Origin: Reyranella sp.
Lineage (GTDB): Bacteria; Pseudomonadota; Alphaproteobacteria; Reyranellales; Reyranellaceae
NCBI GenBank assembly: GCA_004296815.1
Contig: SCVT01000161.1
Location: forward strand, 1-15,606
Direction: 5' to 3'
Length of the DNA stretch: 15,606 nucleotides
Part shown: in pieces, positions 13,595 to 15,606 of the stretch
Position numbering within the stretch: the stretch's first letter is position 1
Layout of the letters: every line of letters begins with the position of its first letter
The notes under the pieces: generated by a model
The model's input: the letters and a program-made list of their open reading frames with translations, nothing else
The model's database searches: none
Told to the model about the DNA's origin: nothing
Made by a program: the position numbers and the translations under genes

Positions 13595-15593
13595 TCACTC
13601 GTTCCGCAACAAAGCGAGCGGCCGCTGTCGCAATGCGGCCAAAGTGCCCGCCAGACCGAACGCCAGGGTGAGCGCCATGGCGCCCAGGGCGACGGCAATG
13701 GCCACGGTCGGCAGGAACGTCCAGTCGAGATTCATCAGCCGCCGGACGACCAGCCAGGCGCCCAGGGTGCCGACACCGAGGGCCGCGACGGCGGTCGCGA
13801 GGCCCAGGAACGCGAACTCCCAGGCGAAGGTGCCGGCGATGCGGCCGCGCGTGGCGCCCAGCACCTTCATGACGACGGCCTCGTGCACGCGCCGCCGCTG
13901 CGTCGCCATCATGGCGCCGGCCAGCACCAGCACGCCGGCCAGGATGCTGAGGAAGCCGATGACCCGGCTGGCCAGCCCGATGTTGCCGAGCACGCTGGCC
14001 GCCGTCTCGACGGCGTCGCGGATGCGCACCACGGTGACGTTGGGGAACTGGTCGGTGACGGTCTTGAAGATCGCGTCTTCGGCGTCCGGCGTCGACTTCA
14101 CGGTGGCAAGAAAGGTGTGCGGCGCGCGATCGAGGACGCCGGGCGAATAGACGAACACGAAGTTGATCGCGAGCGTCGTCCATTCGATGCGGCGCAGCGA
14201 GGAGATCTTCGCGTCGATGTCGCGGCCCAGCACGTTCACCGTGATGGTGTCGCCGAGCCCCAGCCCGAATTGCCGCGCGAGGTTCTCGTCGAAGGAGATG
14301 AGCTGCGGCCCGCGATAGTCGGCCGGCCACCATTCGCCCGCCACGATGCGTGAGCCCGGGGGCTGCGTCGCCGAATAGGTGACGCCGCGGTCCCCCTCGA
14401 CCGCCCAGCGCGCGTCCGAGGGCACCGCGATCTCGCCGACCGGCTTGCCGCCGATCTTGACGATGCGGCCGCGCAAGGACGGCACCTTCTCGAGCGCGCC
14501 CGCGCCGGGGATGGCGGCGATCGCCTTCTCGAAGGCGTCGATCTGGCTCGACTGGATGTCGACGAAGAAGAAGGCCGGCGCGTCGGTCGGGATGCGCTTG
14601 GTGATCTGCTCGCGGAGATTGCCCTCGATCAGCGCGGTCGCCACCAGCACGGTGAGGCCGAGACCCAGCGACAGCATGACGATGGGCGTCGGCGCGCCGG
14701 GCCGGTGGAGGTTGGCGAGAGCGAGGCGCAGGGCCGCGAGCTTGGGCTTGCCGACCCGCGCCGCCGCCCACATCAGCATGCGCGCGACCACCGGGAAGGC
14801 GATGAAGGCGCCGACCGAGCCCAGCACGAAGTAGGCCGCGATCCGCCGGCTTTCGGCGGTGAAGACCGTGAAGGCCGCCAGCGCGAGCGCCACGGCGGCG
14901 ACCACCAGCGCGTCGCGCCAGGCCAGCCGCCCCTGCTCGACCACGGCACCGCGCATCAGGGTCGCGGCCGGCACGCCCCGGGCCCGCATCAGCGGCAGCA
15001 GTGCGAACAGCAGCGAGACCAGCAGGCCGAAGCCCGCGGCGGTGGCGAGCGGCGCGGCGTAGAGCGCCACGCGGGCACGCACCGGGAGCACGTCGGCCAC
15101 CACCGACTGGGCGACGAAGGGCAGCGCCGCGCCGATCACCAGGCCGATGCCGACGCCCAGCAGGGCGAGCGCGGCGAGCTGGATGAAATAGGTGGTGAAG
15201 ACCAGCCGCTCCGGCGCGCCGAGGCATTTCAGCGTCGCGATGGTGCGCAGCCGCGCGGCGAGGAAGCTCGACACCGCGTTGCCGACACCGACGCCGCCCA
15301 CCAGCAGGGAGGCAAGCCCGATCAGGCTGATGAACTGCGTGAGGCGATCGAGCCAGAAGCGCAGGCCGCCGCCGGCATCGTCGAGGCCCCTCACCCGCCA
15401 GCCGGCGTCGGGGAATTTGGTCTTCAGCGCATCGACGACAGCGCGATAGGGGCGGCCGGGTGGCAGACGCAGGCGATAGTCCCAGGTGAGCAGGCTGCCG
15501 GGCTGCACGAGGCCCGACTCGACCACCGCATCGAGCGGGATCATCAGCCTGGGCCCCAGGCTCGCGAAGGCGTTCAGCCCGCGATCCGGCTCG
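13595..15593 (-). CDS. FtsX-like ABC transporter permease, YbbP type (partial, N-terminus outside window)
   Basis: About 665 residues of an inner-membrane ABC permease are visible, ending at the TGA at 13595. The first genuine residues read EPDRGLNAFASLGPRLMIPL, a region inside the first periplasmic domain of YbbP-like permeases, so the N-terminal membrane helix and part of that domain are missing. Then come an FtsX domain (ASLLVGGVGVGNAVSSFLAA, TLKCLGAPERLVFTTYFIQL), further membrane segments, a second periplasmic domain and a second FtsX domain (MATQRRRVHEAVVMKVLGAT), with the typical end RPLALLRNE. In E. coli ybbP lies with the ATPase gene ybbA and the esterase gene tesA; those genes would be beyond the right edge here. 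The ATG at 15544 is internal, not the start. Codons beyond 15592 run into adapter sequence. Confidence 0.9.
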
Positions 15594-15606
15594 AGATCGG
15601 AAGAGC
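15594..15606 (+). other. Illumina adapter remnant at the contig end
   Basis: AGATCGGAAGAGC is identical to the first 13 bases of the common Illumina TruSeq adapter and sits exactly at the last base of the window. This is almost certainly untrimmed library sequence, not genome. It also implies that the right edge is a natural contig end. Confidence 0.92.

Noticed and set aside
15542..15544. ATG at 15544 as the start of the ABC permease
   Set aside because: The frame stays open to the window edge with family-like sequence (EPDRGLNAFASLGPRL), so the gene is truncated, not short.

Overview
The window is a GC-rich chromosomal segment from an alphaproteobacterium. Three things point there. The first bases hold the tag-coding half of a tmRNA whose downstream part lacks the tRNA 3' half, as in the circularly permuted two-piece tmRNAs of Alphaproteobacteria. 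The adaptor gene sspB that follows is of the alphaproteobacterial type. The small proteins DUF4169, DUF6481 and the RHH_4-type ribbon-helix-helix protein are mostly known from this class. I cannot name the genus. The content is mainly housekeeping; I see no transposase, integrase, prophage gene, CRISPR array or toxin-antitoxin pair, and no gene-free stretch longer than 300 bases.

Layout. 1-160 (+): coding piece of ssrA, cut by the window start, then a terminator (181-219). 240-785 (+): sspB. 851-2467 (+): class I fumarase, closed by a hairpin terminator that works on both strands and also faces the secreted SH3-like gene 2569-3123 (-). 3315-3992 (+): a two-module VOC (glyoxalase-fold) protein. 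3996-4370 and 4380-6209 (-): a DUF6481 protein and the translational GTPase TypA/BipA, in one operon behind a recognisable sigma-70-type promoter. 6315-6539 (+): a small RHH protein. 6526-7356 and 7367-10624 (-): a nitroreductase with a TTG start, tightly coupled behind a large AsmA-family protein. 10701-10919 (+): DUF4169, with a DPEKP repeat at its end. 10926-11432 and 11469-12638 (-): an HxlR-type regulator and the Na+/H+ antiporter NhaA. 12710-13459 (-): a Bax-inhibitor-1 membrane protein with its own terminator. 13595 to the right end (-): most of an FtsX/YbbP-type ABC permease, cut by the window end.

Functional links. The most coherent unit is at the left: tmRNA adds a degradation tag to stalled nascent proteins, and SspB carries tagged proteins to ClpXP. 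Here the RNA that writes the tag and the adaptor that reads it are neighbours. The decoded tag is ANDNTVTLAAAA. The rest is a set of short operons: ribosome-related GTPase with DUF6481, envelope protein AsmA with an oxidoreductase, and antiporter with regulator.

Data quality. The last 13 bases (15594-15606) exactly match the start of the common Illumina TruSeq adapter. The right edge is therefore very probably an untrimmed contig end, and residues read from those bases should be discarded. I did not find a previously undescribed system; the strongest observations are the ssrA-sspB pair with its tag and the adapter remnant.
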